64,000 nucleotides of DNA. Origin: RUG100 sp050953405. GTDB lineage: Bacteria; Bacillota; Clostridia; Peptostreptococcales; Anaerovoracaceae. The notes beneath the pieces were generated by a model, which searched no databases, was not told the DNA's origin, and saw nothing but the letters and a program-made list of their open reading frames with translations. Position 1 is the first letter of the stretch. Every line of letters begins with the position of its first letter. Shown one piece after another: positions 8,127 to 16,168 of the stretch. The stretch spans positions 1,016,014 to 1,080,013 of the forward strand of contig JBMNMP010000001.1 of NCBI GenBank assembly GCA_050953405.1, read 5' to 3'. The position numbers and the translations under genes were made by a program.

Positions 8127-10030
8127 AGAGAAGAGCAATGGTGCTCCTGTTCTTTGTGATGGCAGGCCTGATCGCAGGGCTGTTGATCTATGGTCTCCAT
8201 GATTCGCCGGTCAACGTCCATAATGATGAAATGGATGGTGTCACCTTCAGTAAACAGGAAGAAAGCTGGATCAGGAACAAGGACAAGCTGACAATATCTA
8301 CGGAACCGTCTCTGGCTGAATTGACAAAACCTTCAGGTGAGATTTATGCGGTGCTGCTCAATGTATTCGACGGCAGCGGCCTGAAACTCGATTTTGTAAA
8401 GGGAAAAGCTGATTTGCGTCTGGTGGGCGTGACCAACGGGAACCGGGACACCCTGCTGCGCCAGGGGCGGCTTACGGTGCCCATAACTCAGATCTCGGGT
8501 GTTCTCTTCCGCAGAGCAGGAAAGAACAGGAAAAATACTGTTGTCGTGATCAGAAACGATTTCAGCAGGCGTGAAATACGCGCAATGAGGTACAACGGTA
8601 TCCGGCTGAAAGTGATCATCTGCAGCAATATGCAGCAGGCCGTGGATAAGGCACGAAGCATCAATGCGGGTTATATCGCAGGTGAAGAGACCATGATGCG
8701 GTCTGTGCTGGCCGCTGAAAAGCTGGATCGCACATATCTTTCGACAGGAAAGAGCGTATTCAGAGAAAACATCTGTATGCTGGTGCCCCGGGGGCAGACC
8801 ATGGAGTATCGGATCGTAAATACATATGCGCAGCATATAGCTTATGGTGTTGCCCGTTACTCCAACAGCCTGATACTCATCGTCATCATCCTGGCTGCAG
8901 TGGCCGCGGCTCTGTTCATATACCTCTTTTCATCGGGCAATCTTTACAGCGAATTGTCATACTGGATGCAGCAGCTGAGAGAGAGCAGATCGGAGTTGAA
9001 TGCGACCTTCAACGGCGTTCCCATGATGATGGCGGAGATGTCCCCTGAAGGGACTGTGGAAGACGCGAATACACAGATGCTGAAACGCGTGGGCTGCACT
9101 ATATCCGATATTATAGGGAATGAGGTCGGAGAAGTGATGGGCTTCAGTGCACAGAACATGCAAAAGCTGGATCGCCTGCTGGAGCAGGTGAGACAGAGCG
9201 GCGAAGGCGGCAGCCTGACGGTAAAGGATGGCGGCAAAATATATGATATAGATGTATATCCTATTGAACAGGGGAAGGGCGGCAAGAATATGCTGCTCTT
9301 CATCGCCAGCGATGTGACCGAGCTGCGGACGGCACAGCGGCAGATGCTGCAGCAGAACAAGATGGCGGCAGTGGGACAGCTGGCCGTCGGTGTGGCTCAT
9401 GAGATAAGGAATCCTCTCGGCATCATACGCAATTACTGTTATGTGCTCAAAAACACCGATGATCCCAAGCTGAAAGAGCAGGCGGTAGCGACTATTGAAA
9501 AGTCTGTGGACCGTTCCGGCAATATCATCACCACACTGCTCGATTTTTCACGTCAGTCGGATATGCAGGCCAGGAACTTCATGATAAGGCAGCATATCGA
9601 GGAGGTCCTTCGCCTGCACCAGGGCTCTATAAAGAAGAAAAATATTACGGTAAACTTGAGCCCCGGGGACGATTTTGATGTTACACTGAGTGTAGAATCC
9701 TTCGATATGATACTCATGAACCTCGTATCTAACGGCGTCGATGCCATCGGCGAGGGAGGTACGGTAGATATCGGGCTGGGAAAGAATGATGACAGCTTTG
9801 AGATGCGGATCGCGGACGACGGGTGCGGCATGGATGAAGACGTTCTCAAGGATATTTTCAACCCTTTTTTCACCACCAAAGAAGGATCCAAAGGAAATGG
9901 ACTGGGCCTTTATATAGTGTATAATGAAGTAAATAAGATGAACGGCAGCATATCGGTGGAAAGTGAACCCGGCAGGGGCACGAAATTCTGCATACGATTG
10001 CCGCGAAATGGAGGAGCAGATGGCATCTAA
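8123..10030 (+). CDS. Sensor histidine kinase with solute-binding-like sensor domain
   Basis: 635 residues. One membrane segment (about 6-26), an extracytoplasmic region of about 220 residues resembling a degenerate family-3 solute-binding fold (it starts near WIRNKDKLTISTEPS, as in BvgS-type sensors), a second membrane segment (about 248-270), a PAS domain (about 285-400), then HisKA with phosphoacceptor His426 in VAHEIRNPLG and a HATPase domain (NLVSNGVDAI, DDGCGM, GNGLGLYIV). It has no HAMP domain. The GTG start overlaps the permease stop, and the gene overlaps the regulator by 11 bases. A ligand such as an amino acid is inferred from the fold and the flanking permeases. Confidence 0.85.
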   Translation: MKRRAMVLLFFVMAGLIAGLLIYGLHDSPVNVHNDEMDGVTFSKQEESWIRNKDKLTISTEPSLAELTKPSGEIYAVLLNVFDGSGLKLDFVKGKADLRLVGVTNGNRDTLLRQGRLTVPITQISGVLFRRAGKNRKNTVVVIRNDFSRREIRAMRYNGIRLKVIICSNMQQAVDKARSINAGYIAGEETMMRSVLAAEKLDRTYLSTGKSVFRENICMLVPRGQTMEYRIVNTYAQHIAYGVARYSNSLILIVIILAAVAAALFIYLFSSGNLYSELSYWMQQLRESRSELNATFNGVPMMMAEMSPEGTVEDANTQMLKRVGCTISDIIGNEVGEVMGFSAQNMQKLDRLLEQVRQSGEGGSLTVKDGGKIYDIDVYPIEQGKGGKNMLLFIASDVTELRTAQRQMLQQNKMAAVGQLAVGVAHEIRNPLGIIRNYCYVLKNTDDPKLKEQAVATIEKSVDRSGNIITTLLDFSRQSDMQARNFMIRQHIEEVLRLHQGSIKKKNITVNLSPGDDFDVTLSVESFDMILMNLVSNGVDAIGEGGTVDIGLGKNDDSFEMRIADDGCGMDEDVLKDIFNPFFTTKEGSKGNGLGLYIVYNEVNKMNGSISVESEPGRGTKFCIRLPRNGGADGI

Positions 10031-11390
10031 GATCGATATTCTGGTAGTCGATGACGAGCAGGATTACTGCGACGTTCTGCGAATGATACTGGAAAGCAAA
10101 GGTTATAATGTGGAGACCAGGAACAACGGTGCCGATGCACTGCGCTGCCTGGAACTGAACAATTTCGACCTGGTAATCACAGATCTGATGATGCCGGAGA
10201 TGAACGGCATGGATCTGCTGAAAGAAATAAAGCGGCGCGGCGTATCCGCCGAAGTTATCGTACTCACTGCGTACGGGACTATCGAAAGAGCGGTGGAAGC
10301 TATGAAGGAAGGCGCTTTCGGATATGTCACCAAGGGAAATGATCCCGAGGAACTGCTGCTGGAGGTCTCCAAGGTCTGTGAAGTCAAGAAGATCCAGCAG
10401 GAAAACCAGGCCCTGAAGAGCAAGCTGGGAAACTTTGACTATATGCTGGAGAGCAAAAGTGAAAATTACCGCCGCATGCTGGTTCTGGCAGAGCGGGCCG
10501 CGGCCAGCGATTCTAATATCCTGATACTCGGAGAGTCGGGGGCCGGTAAAGAAGTCCTTGCCGACTACATACACAAGAAGAGCAGCCGCAGCAATCGCAA
10601 CTTTATGGAGCTGAATTGCCAGGCTTTATCGGAGAGTATCCTGGAATCGGAACTCTTCGGGCATGAAAAGGGCTCTTTCACAGGGGCTGACAAGCGTCAT
10701 ATCGGGCTCTTTGAAGTAGCCGACAAGGGTACTCTTTTTCTTGATGAGATCGGCGGTGTTTCTATGAACCTGCAGGCGAAACTGCTGAAGGTGATCGAGA
10801 ACAAGGAAATATACCGCCTGGGGTCGACCACACCGATCCATACCGACTTTCGTCTGATAACGGCCACTAACAGAAACCTTGAGAGCGATATGCAGGAAGG
10901 CCTTTTCCGCGATGACCTGTATTACAGGCTGAGCACGATCGTTCTGGAACTGCCTCCTCTGCGTGAACGCAGAGATGATATACCGCTTTTTATCGACTAT
11001 TTTCTGCAGCAGTATCAGGTTGAGATGAAGAAAAAAATCACCGATGTCGATCCCGAAGTCAAAGACTTTCTTTTGAACTATGATTATCCCGGGAACATTC
11101 GCGAGTTGAAGAATATGATCGAGCGCATGGTGGTCCTCTCCGAACATGGAGAGATACGCAGCGATTATCTGCCTTCTTCAGCGGTTCGCAAGCATGAGCA
11201 TGAAGACGCGCCGGCAGATTTTTCCGGTGGAATGGAACTGTCGCTGAAGGAATACCGGGGCAGGGCAGAGAAGGCGTATATCAGCGAACTGCTAAAGCGT
11301 TATCAGGGTGACCTCAACCGGGTGGCCAAAACTCTGTCTATTTCCCGCAGACAGCTGCTGAACAAACTGAATGAATACGAATTAAGATAA
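10020..11390 (+). CDS. Sigma-54-dependent (NtrC-type) response regulator
   Basis: 456 residues. A receiver domain with phosphoacceptor Asp55 (LVITDLMMPEMNG), an AAA+ domain with Walker A GESGAGKE (171-178) and the sigma-54-contacting loop as GSFTGA (218-223, Ser for the usual Ala), Walker B-like GTLFLDEIG, and a C-terminal Fis-type helix-turn-helix (LNRVAKTLSISRRQLLNKL). The ATG at 10020 is chosen because GGAGG lies 5 bases upstream; a longer reading frame from 9963 would run inside the kinase gene. It is expected to be phosphorylated by the kinase and to activate a sigma-54 promoter; the best one visible is 33 bases downstream, before the next permease. Confidence 0.92.
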   Translation: MASKIDILVVDDEQDYCDVLRMILESKGYNVETRNNGADALRCLELNNFDLVITDLMMPEMNGMDLLKEIKRRGVSAEVIVLTAYGTIERAVEAMKEGAFGYVTKGNDPEELLLEVSKVCEVKKIQQENQALKSKLGNFDYMLESKSENYRRMLVLAERAAASDSNILILGESGAGKEVLADYIHKKSSRSNRNFMELNCQALSESILESELFGHEKGSFTGADKRHIGLFEVADKGTLFLDEIGGVSMNLQAKLLKVIENKEIYRLGSTTPIHTDFRLITATNRNLESDMQEGLFRDDLYYRLSTIVLELPPLRERRDDIPLFIDYFLQQYQVEMKKKITDVDPEVKDFLLNYDYPGNIRELKNMIERMVVLSEHGEIRSDYLPSSAVRKHEHEDAPADFSGGMELSLKEYRGRAEKAYISELLKRYQGDLNRVAKTLSISRRQLLNKLNEYELR

Positions 11391-11422
11391 TATTTCTTTG
11401 TTTTCTCTTTTTACCGACGAAA

Positions 11423-11439
11423 TTGGCATGCTATTTGTA
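11423..11439 (+). promoter_or_regulatory. Sigma-54 (-24/-12) promoter
   Basis: TTGGCATG, four bases, then TTGTA. This matches the sigma-54 consensus (TTGGCACG-N4-TTGCA) at 11 of 13 defined positions. The -24 GG is present, but the -12 GC is replaced by GT. It sits between an NtrC-type activator gene and a permease and would drive the permease with a leader of about 165 bases. Confidence 0.75.
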
Positions 11440-11490
11440 TATTAATAGTATGGTGAGAAAATGCAGCAATAATTTGCATGCCGGCGAAAA

Positions 11491-11506
11491 GGTTGAAATT
11501 TCAACC
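11491..11506 (+). promoter_or_regulatory. Perfect 16-bp palindrome in permease leader
   Basis: GGTTGAAATTTCAACC is a perfect palindrome 110 bases before the permease start. The second permease has a matching GTTGA-N4-TCAAC dyad at 13323-13336, 108 bases before its start. The conserved distance suggests an operator or a short RNA hairpin. Confidence 0.5.
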
Positions 11507-11616
11507 AAATGGCTCCTCCTACGGGAATCAATCGGAAAGAAATTTCGTTCCTGTGCCGGAAAAATATTTCTCATGGACTAATTTCTAAATCTTACTATTT
11601 GAAAAGGAGTGGTAAA

Positions 11617-13092
11617 ATGAGTCAACAAGAAGGACAAAGAGAAGAACTAGCTCGTTCGATGAATATGAGCGACGTTCTCGCACTCGCATTCGGTACTATG
11701 ATCGGCTGGGGCTGGATCATGCTGGCCGGACAGTGGGTAGGAACCGGTGGAACAGTTGGAGCTATCCTCGCGTTCGCACTGGGAGCAGTAATGTGTATGT
11801 TCGTAGGACTGGCATACGCTGAGCTGACACCGGCACTGCCGTTGTCAGGTGGAGAACTCGTATTCTCCTTCAGAGCTATGGGTTACAATGCATCCTGGTT
11901 CACAGGCTGGATGATCACCCTGGCTTATGTAGGTGTAGCAGCTTGGGAAGGCCCGGCGATCGCAAATGCGCTCGACTACCTGTTCAGGCCGTATCTGCCT
12001 GCAGGTCCGACACTCTGGACTATCCAGGGATCGTCGGTAGGAACTACATTCCTCATCATTGGAATCGTAGGCGCACTCATTCTGACAATCATCAATGTCA
12101 ACGGCGTAAAGACGGCAGCAACATTCCAGACTGTAGCTACAATCGCTATGGCAATCGGCGGAGTTGCATTCTTCGTCTGTGGCGTCATCAACGGAAAAAC
12201 AGATTATCTGGTACCTGCTTTCACAAGCAAGACAGGTCTGGTAAACGTAATCCTGATGGTACCTGCTATGTTCGTAGGATTCGACGTAATCCCGCAGGCT
12301 GCTGAGGAAATGAACATCCCGCTGCCGAAGATCGGACAGGTAATCGTAATCTCCATCCTGCTGGCAGCAGCATGGTACATGCTGATGATATTCGCATGTG
12401 CTATCAGTGCACCACACGAAGTCAGATACGATCCTAACGATCCCGGAAAGATCGGTGTTGCTGAATCATTTGCATATGCTATGAACAGCCCGGTATTCGG
12501 AAAGATCATCATCGTAGCTGCAATGTGCGGAATACTGACATCATGGAACGGATTCTTCATCGGAGCTTCCCGTGTACTGTTCTCAATGGGCAGAGCAAGG
12601 ATGCTGCCGAAGATCTTCGCACAGGTCAACCCGAAGCACAAGAGCCCGCAGTTCGCAATCATCCTGGTAGGTATCATCTGCATGGTATCACCTGTACTGG
12701 GCAAGGGCGCACTGGTATGGTTCGTAGATGCAGCTGCAATGGGAACAGTAGTAGCATACTTCATGGTATCGCTGTCCTACCTGATCCTGAAGAAGAAAGA
12801 GCCTGAACTCGACAGACCTTACGAGATCAAAGGCGGCGGCGGAATATTCGTCGGTATCATGGCTGTAGCCGTCGCTTTCTTCTTCCTCTATCTGTATCTG
12901 CCGCTTGGATCCCCGGCACCGCTCACAGGAATCGAGTGGGGCATCGTAGGAATCTGGCTGGTACTCGGAGTGATCTTCTTCCTCATCAACAAGGCAAGCC
13001 TTGCTAAGGAATACAATACTCCTGAGAAGAAGGAAGAATGGAAGAAGTACGTAGAATACATGATGTTCGGAGACGAATACAAGAGATTCTAG
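11617..13092 (+). CDS. APC superfamily amino-acid permease, tandem copy 1
   Basis: 491 residues with about 12 membrane segments and the APC first-helix motif AFGTMIGWGW. The start ATG follows AAAGGAGTGGTAAA; this Shine-Dalgarno and the start are repeated exactly at copy 2, which is why the longer frame from 11509 is rejected. By my count it differs from copy 2 at 17 of 491 residues. Codon choice is very uniform (CTG, GTA, GCA, ATC), suggesting high expression, unlike the paralog at 6687. It is likely transcribed from the sigma-54 promoter at 11423 under the adjacent two-component system. The substrate is unknown; an amino acid or amine is likely. Confidence 0.88.
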   Translation: MSQQEGQREELARSMNMSDVLALAFGTMIGWGWIMLAGQWVGTGGTVGAILAFALGAVMCMFVGLAYAELTPALPLSGGELVFSFRAMGYNASWFTGWMITLAYVGVAAWEGPAIANALDYLFRPYLPAGPTLWTIQGSSVGTTFLIIGIVGALILTIINVNGVKTAATFQTVATIAMAIGGVAFFVCGVINGKTDYLVPAFTSKTGLVNVILMVPAMFVGFDVIPQAAEEMNIPLPKIGQVIVISILLAAAWYMLMIFACAISAPHEVRYDPNDPGKIGVAESFAYAMNSPVFGKIIIVAAMCGILTSWNGFFIGASRVLFSMGRARMLPKIFAQVNPKHKSPQFAIILVGIICMVSPVLGKGALVWFVDAAAMGTVVAYFMVSLSYLILKKKEPELDRPYEIKGGGGIFVGIMAVAVAFFFLYLYLPLGSPAPLTGIEWGIVGIWLVLGVIFFLINKASLAKEYNTPEKKEEWKKYVEYMMFGDEYKRF

Positions 13093-13158
13093 GACTAAAT
13101 GGTTTATCACTCTGCATTCAGGCAGAGCCAGAAAAGATAAAGTGTATAACGTTGGAAG

Positions 13159-13194
13159 CTGGCAGGAATTCATCCTGCCAGTTTCTTTTTTTTT
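13159..13194 (+). terminator. Rho-independent terminator after permease copy 1
   Basis: CTGGCAGGA (13159-13167) pairs perfectly with TCCTGCCAG (13173-13181) around a 5-base loop and is followed by TTTC and a run of T. It separates the two permease transcripts, so copy 2 needs its own promoter. Confidence 0.92.
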
Positions 13195-13444
13195 GGCCGG
13201 GGTTATCAGGATTCTGCATATAGTCATACGTATTTAAGCGATATTTTTCTTTACTTTTGCAAATCTGCGTGGTACTATGTACGCGGAGGAAAAAAGTTGC
13301 GTGCTTGTGTGAATTTATAAACGTTGAAAAATCAACGACACTTAATTCTTATAAGAAAGAGAGGAAATCACACGGCAGCGAAAAAGGAAATTTTTTTCCG
13401 ACAGAAATAATATTTTATCTTACTATTAGTAAAGGAGTGGTAAA
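13195..13444 (+). promoter_or_regulatory. Leader region of permease copy 2
   Basis: 250 bases with no convincing gene. At 13270-13284 TGGTAC-N5-ACGC keeps the GG-N10-GC skeleton of a sigma-54 promoter but has a poor -12 element. At 13322-13337 CGTTGA-AAAA-TCAACG matches the palindrome in the leader of copy 1. The last 35 bases (CTTACTATT, then AAAGGAGTGGTAAA) match the copy 1 leader. A short reading frame at 13257-13448 overlaps these signals and is not believed. Confidence 0.45.
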
Positions 13445-14920
13445 ATGAGTCAACAAGAAGGACAAAGAGAAGAGCTTGCTCGTGCAATGAACATGGGCGA
13501 CGTTCTCGCACTCGCGTTCGGTACTATGATCGGCTGGGGCTGGATCATGCTGGCCGGACAGTGGGTAGGAACCGGTGGAACAGTTGGAGCTATCCTCGCG
13601 TTCGCACTGGGAGCAGTAATGTGTATGTTCGTAGGACTGGCATACGCTGAGCTGACACCGGCACTGCCGTTGTCAGGTGGAGAACTCGTATTCTCCTTCA
13701 GAGCTATGGGTTACAATGCATCCTGGTTCACAGGCTGGATGATCACCCTGGCTTATGTAGGTGTAGCCGCTTGGGAAGGCCCGGCGATCGCAAATGCGCT
13801 CGACTACCTGTTCAAGCCGTATCTGCCTGCAGGTCCGACACTCTGGACTATCGAAGGTTCATCAGTAGGAACTACATTCCTCATCATCGGAATCGTAGGC
13901 GCACTCATTCTGACAATCATCAATGTCAACGGTGTAAAGACCGCAGCAACATTCCAGACAGTAGCTACAATCGCTATGGCGATCGGCGGAGTTGCATTCT
14001 TCGTCTGCGGCGTCATCAAGGGCGATACAGACTATCTGGTACCTGCTTTCACAAACAAGACAGGTCTGGTAACCGTAATCCTGATGGTACCTGCTATGTT
14101 CGTAGGATTCGACGTAATCCCGCAGGCTGCTGAGGAAATGAACATCCCGCTGCCGAAGATCGGACAGGTAATCGTAATCTCCATCCTGCTGGCAGCAGCA
14201 TGGTACATGCTGATGGTATTCGCATGTGCTATCAGTGCACCACACGAAGTCAGATACGATCCTAACGACCCCGGAAAGATCGGTGTTGCCGAAGCATTCA
14301 CATATGCTATGAACAGCCCGGTATTCGGAAAGATCATCATCGTAGCTGCAATGTGCGGAATACTGACATCATGGAACGGATTCTTCATCGGAGCTTCCCG
14401 TGTACTGTTCTCAATGGGCAGAGCAAGGATGCTGCCGAAGATCTTCGCACAGGTCAACCCGAAGCACAAGAGCCCGCAGTTCGCAATCATCCTGGTAGGT
14501 ATCATCTGCATGATCTCACCTGTACTGGGCAAGGGCGCACTGGTATGGTTCGTAGATGCAGCTGCAATGGGAACAGTAGTAGCATACTTCATGGTATCGC
14601 TGTCCTATCTGATCCTGAAGAAGAAAGAGCCTGAACTGAAGAGGCCTTACGAAATCAAAGGCGGCGGTGGAATATTCGTCGGTATCATGGCTGTAGCAGT
14701 AGCACTCTTCTTCCTCTATCTGTATCTGCCGCTTGGATCCCCGGCACCGCTCACAGGAATCGAGTGGGGTATCGTAGGAATCTGGCTGGTACTCGGAGTC
14801 ATCTTCTTCCTCATCAACCAGGCAAGCCTGAAGAAGGAATACAATACACCTGAGAAGAAGGAAGAATGGAAGAAGTTCGTAGAATACATGATGTTCGGAG
14901 ACGAATACAAGAGATTCTAG
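13445..14920 (+). CDS. APC superfamily amino-acid permease, tandem copy 2
   Basis: 491 residues, the same length as copy 1 and about 96.5 percent identical to it. Differences are scattered and mostly conservative: Ser14Ala, Ser18Gly, Arg to Lys in DYLFKPYL, two in the VIKGDTDYL loop, and a few near the C-terminus. Membrane helices expected to line the substrate path are nearly unchanged, so the substrate is probably the same and the duplication may raise dosage or allow separate control. The start is fixed by AAAGGAGTGGTAAA. It is followed by its own terminator. Confidence 0.88.
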   Translation: MSQQEGQREELARAMNMGDVLALAFGTMIGWGWIMLAGQWVGTGGTVGAILAFALGAVMCMFVGLAYAELTPALPLSGGELVFSFRAMGYNASWFTGWMITLAYVGVAAWEGPAIANALDYLFKPYLPAGPTLWTIEGSSVGTTFLIIGIVGALILTIINVNGVKTAATFQTVATIAMAIGGVAFFVCGVIKGDTDYLVPAFTNKTGLVTVILMVPAMFVGFDVIPQAAEEMNIPLPKIGQVIVISILLAAAWYMLMVFACAISAPHEVRYDPNDPGKIGVAEAFTYAMNSPVFGKIIIVAAMCGILTSWNGFFIGASRVLFSMGRARMLPKIFAQVNPKHKSPQFAIILVGIICMISPVLGKGALVWFVDAAAMGTVVAYFMVSLSYLILKKKEPELKRPYEIKGGGGIFVGIMAVAVALFFLYLYLPLGSPAPLTGIEWGIVGIWLVLGVIFFLINQASLKKEYNTPEKKEEWKKFVEYMMFGDEYKRF

Positions 14921-14982
14921 GACTAAATGGTTTATCACTCTGCATTCAGGCAGAGCCAAAAAAGATAAAGTGTATAACGTTG

Positions 14983-15019
14983 GGAAAAGACAGGGCAGTA
15001 AACTCTGTCTTTTCCTTTT
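14983..15019 (+). terminator. Rho-independent terminator after permease copy 2
   Basis: GGAAAAGACAG (14983-14993) pairs with CTGTCTTTTCC (15005-15015), 11 perfect base pairs followed by TTTT. Confidence 0.9.
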
Positions 15020-15055
15020 GGTTTGTGCTAAAATGAGCATAAGGAGGGCAGAAAT

Positions 15056-15397
15056 ATGAGTGATTGTTTATTCTGCAAGATCGCGGCCAAAGAAATACCA
15101 GGCAAGATAGCTTATGAAGATGACAAGATACTGGTTTTCCATGACGTGGATCCGCAGGCTCCGGTGCATGTACTGATGATCCCGAAAAAGCATATCAGCA
15201 GCATCAACGACGTAAAGGAAGAAGATGCAGAGCTGCTGGCTTATATGATGGAAAAGATCAAAGACGTTACCGCGGATCTGGGACTCGACGATGGATATCG
15301 TGTGGTTATCAACTGCGGTGAGGACGGACTGCAGACCGTTCAGCACCTGCATTTGCATATTTTAGGCAAGAGAAAGTTGACATGGCCTCCGGGTTGA
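15056..15397 (+). CDS. HIT family nucleotide-binding protein (HinT-like)
   Basis: 113 residues, the normal HinT length. It begins with CLFCKIAAKEIP and ends with the histidine-triad motif QHLHLHILGKR (HxHxH). HinT-type proteins hydrolyse purine nucleoside phosphoramidates and aminoacyl-adenylates. The start follows AAGGAGGGC, a strong Shine-Dalgarno. The promoter of rpsU overlaps its last 20 bases. Confidence 0.93.
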   Translation: MSDCLFCKIAAKEIPGKIAYEDDKILVFHDVDPQAPVHVLMIPKKHISSINDVKEEDAELLAYMMEKIKDVTADLGLDDGYRVVINCGEDGLQTVQHLHLHILGKRKLTWPPG

Positions 15398-15406
15398 TAG
15401 TATAAT
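15377..15406 (+). promoter_or_regulatory. Strong sigma-A promoter for rpsU
   Basis: A perfect TTGACA (15377-15382), an 18-base spacer and a perfect TATAAT (15401-15406), overlapping the end of the HIT gene. The leader to rpsU is about 45 bases and ends with a strong AGGAGGTG. Confidence 0.85.
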
Positions 15407-15457
15407 AAAAAGGCTATAGGCATTATAATATATAATGTCAGGAGGTGAAACAAGTTA

Positions 15458-15640
15458 ATGGCACAGGTAATCGTTAAAGAAAACGAAAGCTTGGAGAGCG
15501 CTCTGAAGAGATTCAAGAGATCATGCGCCAGAGATGGAGTCATGAGTGAACTCAGAAAGAGGGAGCACTATGAAAAACCAAGCGTGAAGAGGAAAAAGAA
15601 ATCTGAAGCAGCCAGAAAAAAGGCTAACAAGAGATACTAG
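15458..15640 (+). CDS. rpsU: 30S ribosomal protein S21
   Basis: 60 residues. It begins with the S21 pattern VKENESLESALKRFKR and has a very basic C-terminal tail rich in Lys and Arg. S21 helps the 30S subunit recognise Shine-Dalgarno sequences during initiation. It lies 24 bases before yqeY, the common rpsU-yqeY pair of Firmicutes. Confidence 0.96.
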   Translation: MAQVIVKENESLESALKRFKRSCARDGVMSELRKREHYEKPSVKRKKKSEAARKKANKRY

Positions 15641-15664
15641 GCTTTAGAGAAGAGGTGTAAAGTA

Positions 15665-16111
15665 TTGACCTTAAAAGAACAGCTGATGAATGACTTCAAG
15701 GAGGCGATGAAAGCTCACGACAAAGTCAGAAAAAACACCATCAGCTTTGCGCGAGCAGCTATAAAGCAGGAGGAGATCGACAAGAAAACCGAGTTGAAAG
15801 ATGAGGATGTCGTGGCGATACTTGCTAAACAGGTCAAAATGAGAAAAGACGCACTGCCGGAATTTGAATCGGCGGGACGCAACGACCTGGCGGATGCTTA
15901 CAAGGCAGAGATAGACGTGCTGACGGCGTACCTGCCGGAGCAGATGTCTGAGGAAGAAATCAGGAACATAGTGACCGAAGCCGCGGCCGGTCTGGGTATA
16001 GACGGAGGTAAAAAGAACATGGGCAAGCTCATGGGAACCGTAATGCCAAAGGTAAAGGGACGAGCTGACGGAAATGAGGTACGAAAAATCATAGAAGACT
16101 TCCTCGCATAA
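15665..16111 (+). CDS. yqeY: YqeY family (GatB/YqeY domain) protein
   Basis: 148 residues, the usual YqeY length. The N-terminal helical part has the family pattern KNTISFARAAIKQEEID, and the C-terminal part resembles the tRNA-binding tail domain of GatB (YLPEQMSEEEI, GKLMGTVMPKVKGRADGNEV). It may contact tRNA, but its role is not settled. The start is TTG at 15665 behind AGAGGTG. It is co-transcribed with rpsU and ends at a strong terminator. Confidence 0.9.
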   Translation: MTLKEQLMNDFKEAMKAHDKVRKNTISFARAAIKQEEIDKKTELKDEDVVAILAKQVKMRKDALPEFESAGRNDLADAYKAEIDVLTAYLPEQMSEEEIRNIVTEAAAGLGIDGGKKNMGKLMGTVMPKVKGRADGNEVRKIIEDFLA

Positions 16112-16121
16112 TATGAAAGTC

Positions 16122-16154
16122 AAATGGCCCGATCAAAACGGGCCATTTCTTTTT
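16122..16154 (+). terminator. Rho-independent terminator after yqeY
   Basis: AAATGGCCCG (16122-16131) pairs with CGGGCCATTT (16139-16148) and is followed by CTTTTT. Confidence 0.92.
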
Positions 16155-16168
16155 GAAGGAGTTTATAT

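Larger units (their letters stand above)
11617..14980 (+). repeat. Tandem duplication of permease genes
   Basis: Two copies of about 1.55 kb with a period of 1828 bases. Identity begins about 25 bases before each ATG and continues about 60 bases past each stop (both have GGACTAAATGGTTTATCACT and the CTCTGC/GCAGAG hairpin), then stops where each copy has its own terminator. The upstream leaders are mostly different. Confidence 0.93.

Noticed and set aside
11509..11616. N-terminal extension of permease copy 1
   Set aside because: The paralogous copy starts at the equivalent of 11617 with the same Shine-Dalgarno; the extension covers a leader with regulatory signals and has no ribosome site.
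13257..13448. 63-codon frame in the leader of permease copy 2
   Set aside because: It spans the dyad and the Shine-Dalgarno of the permease and shows no conserved feature.
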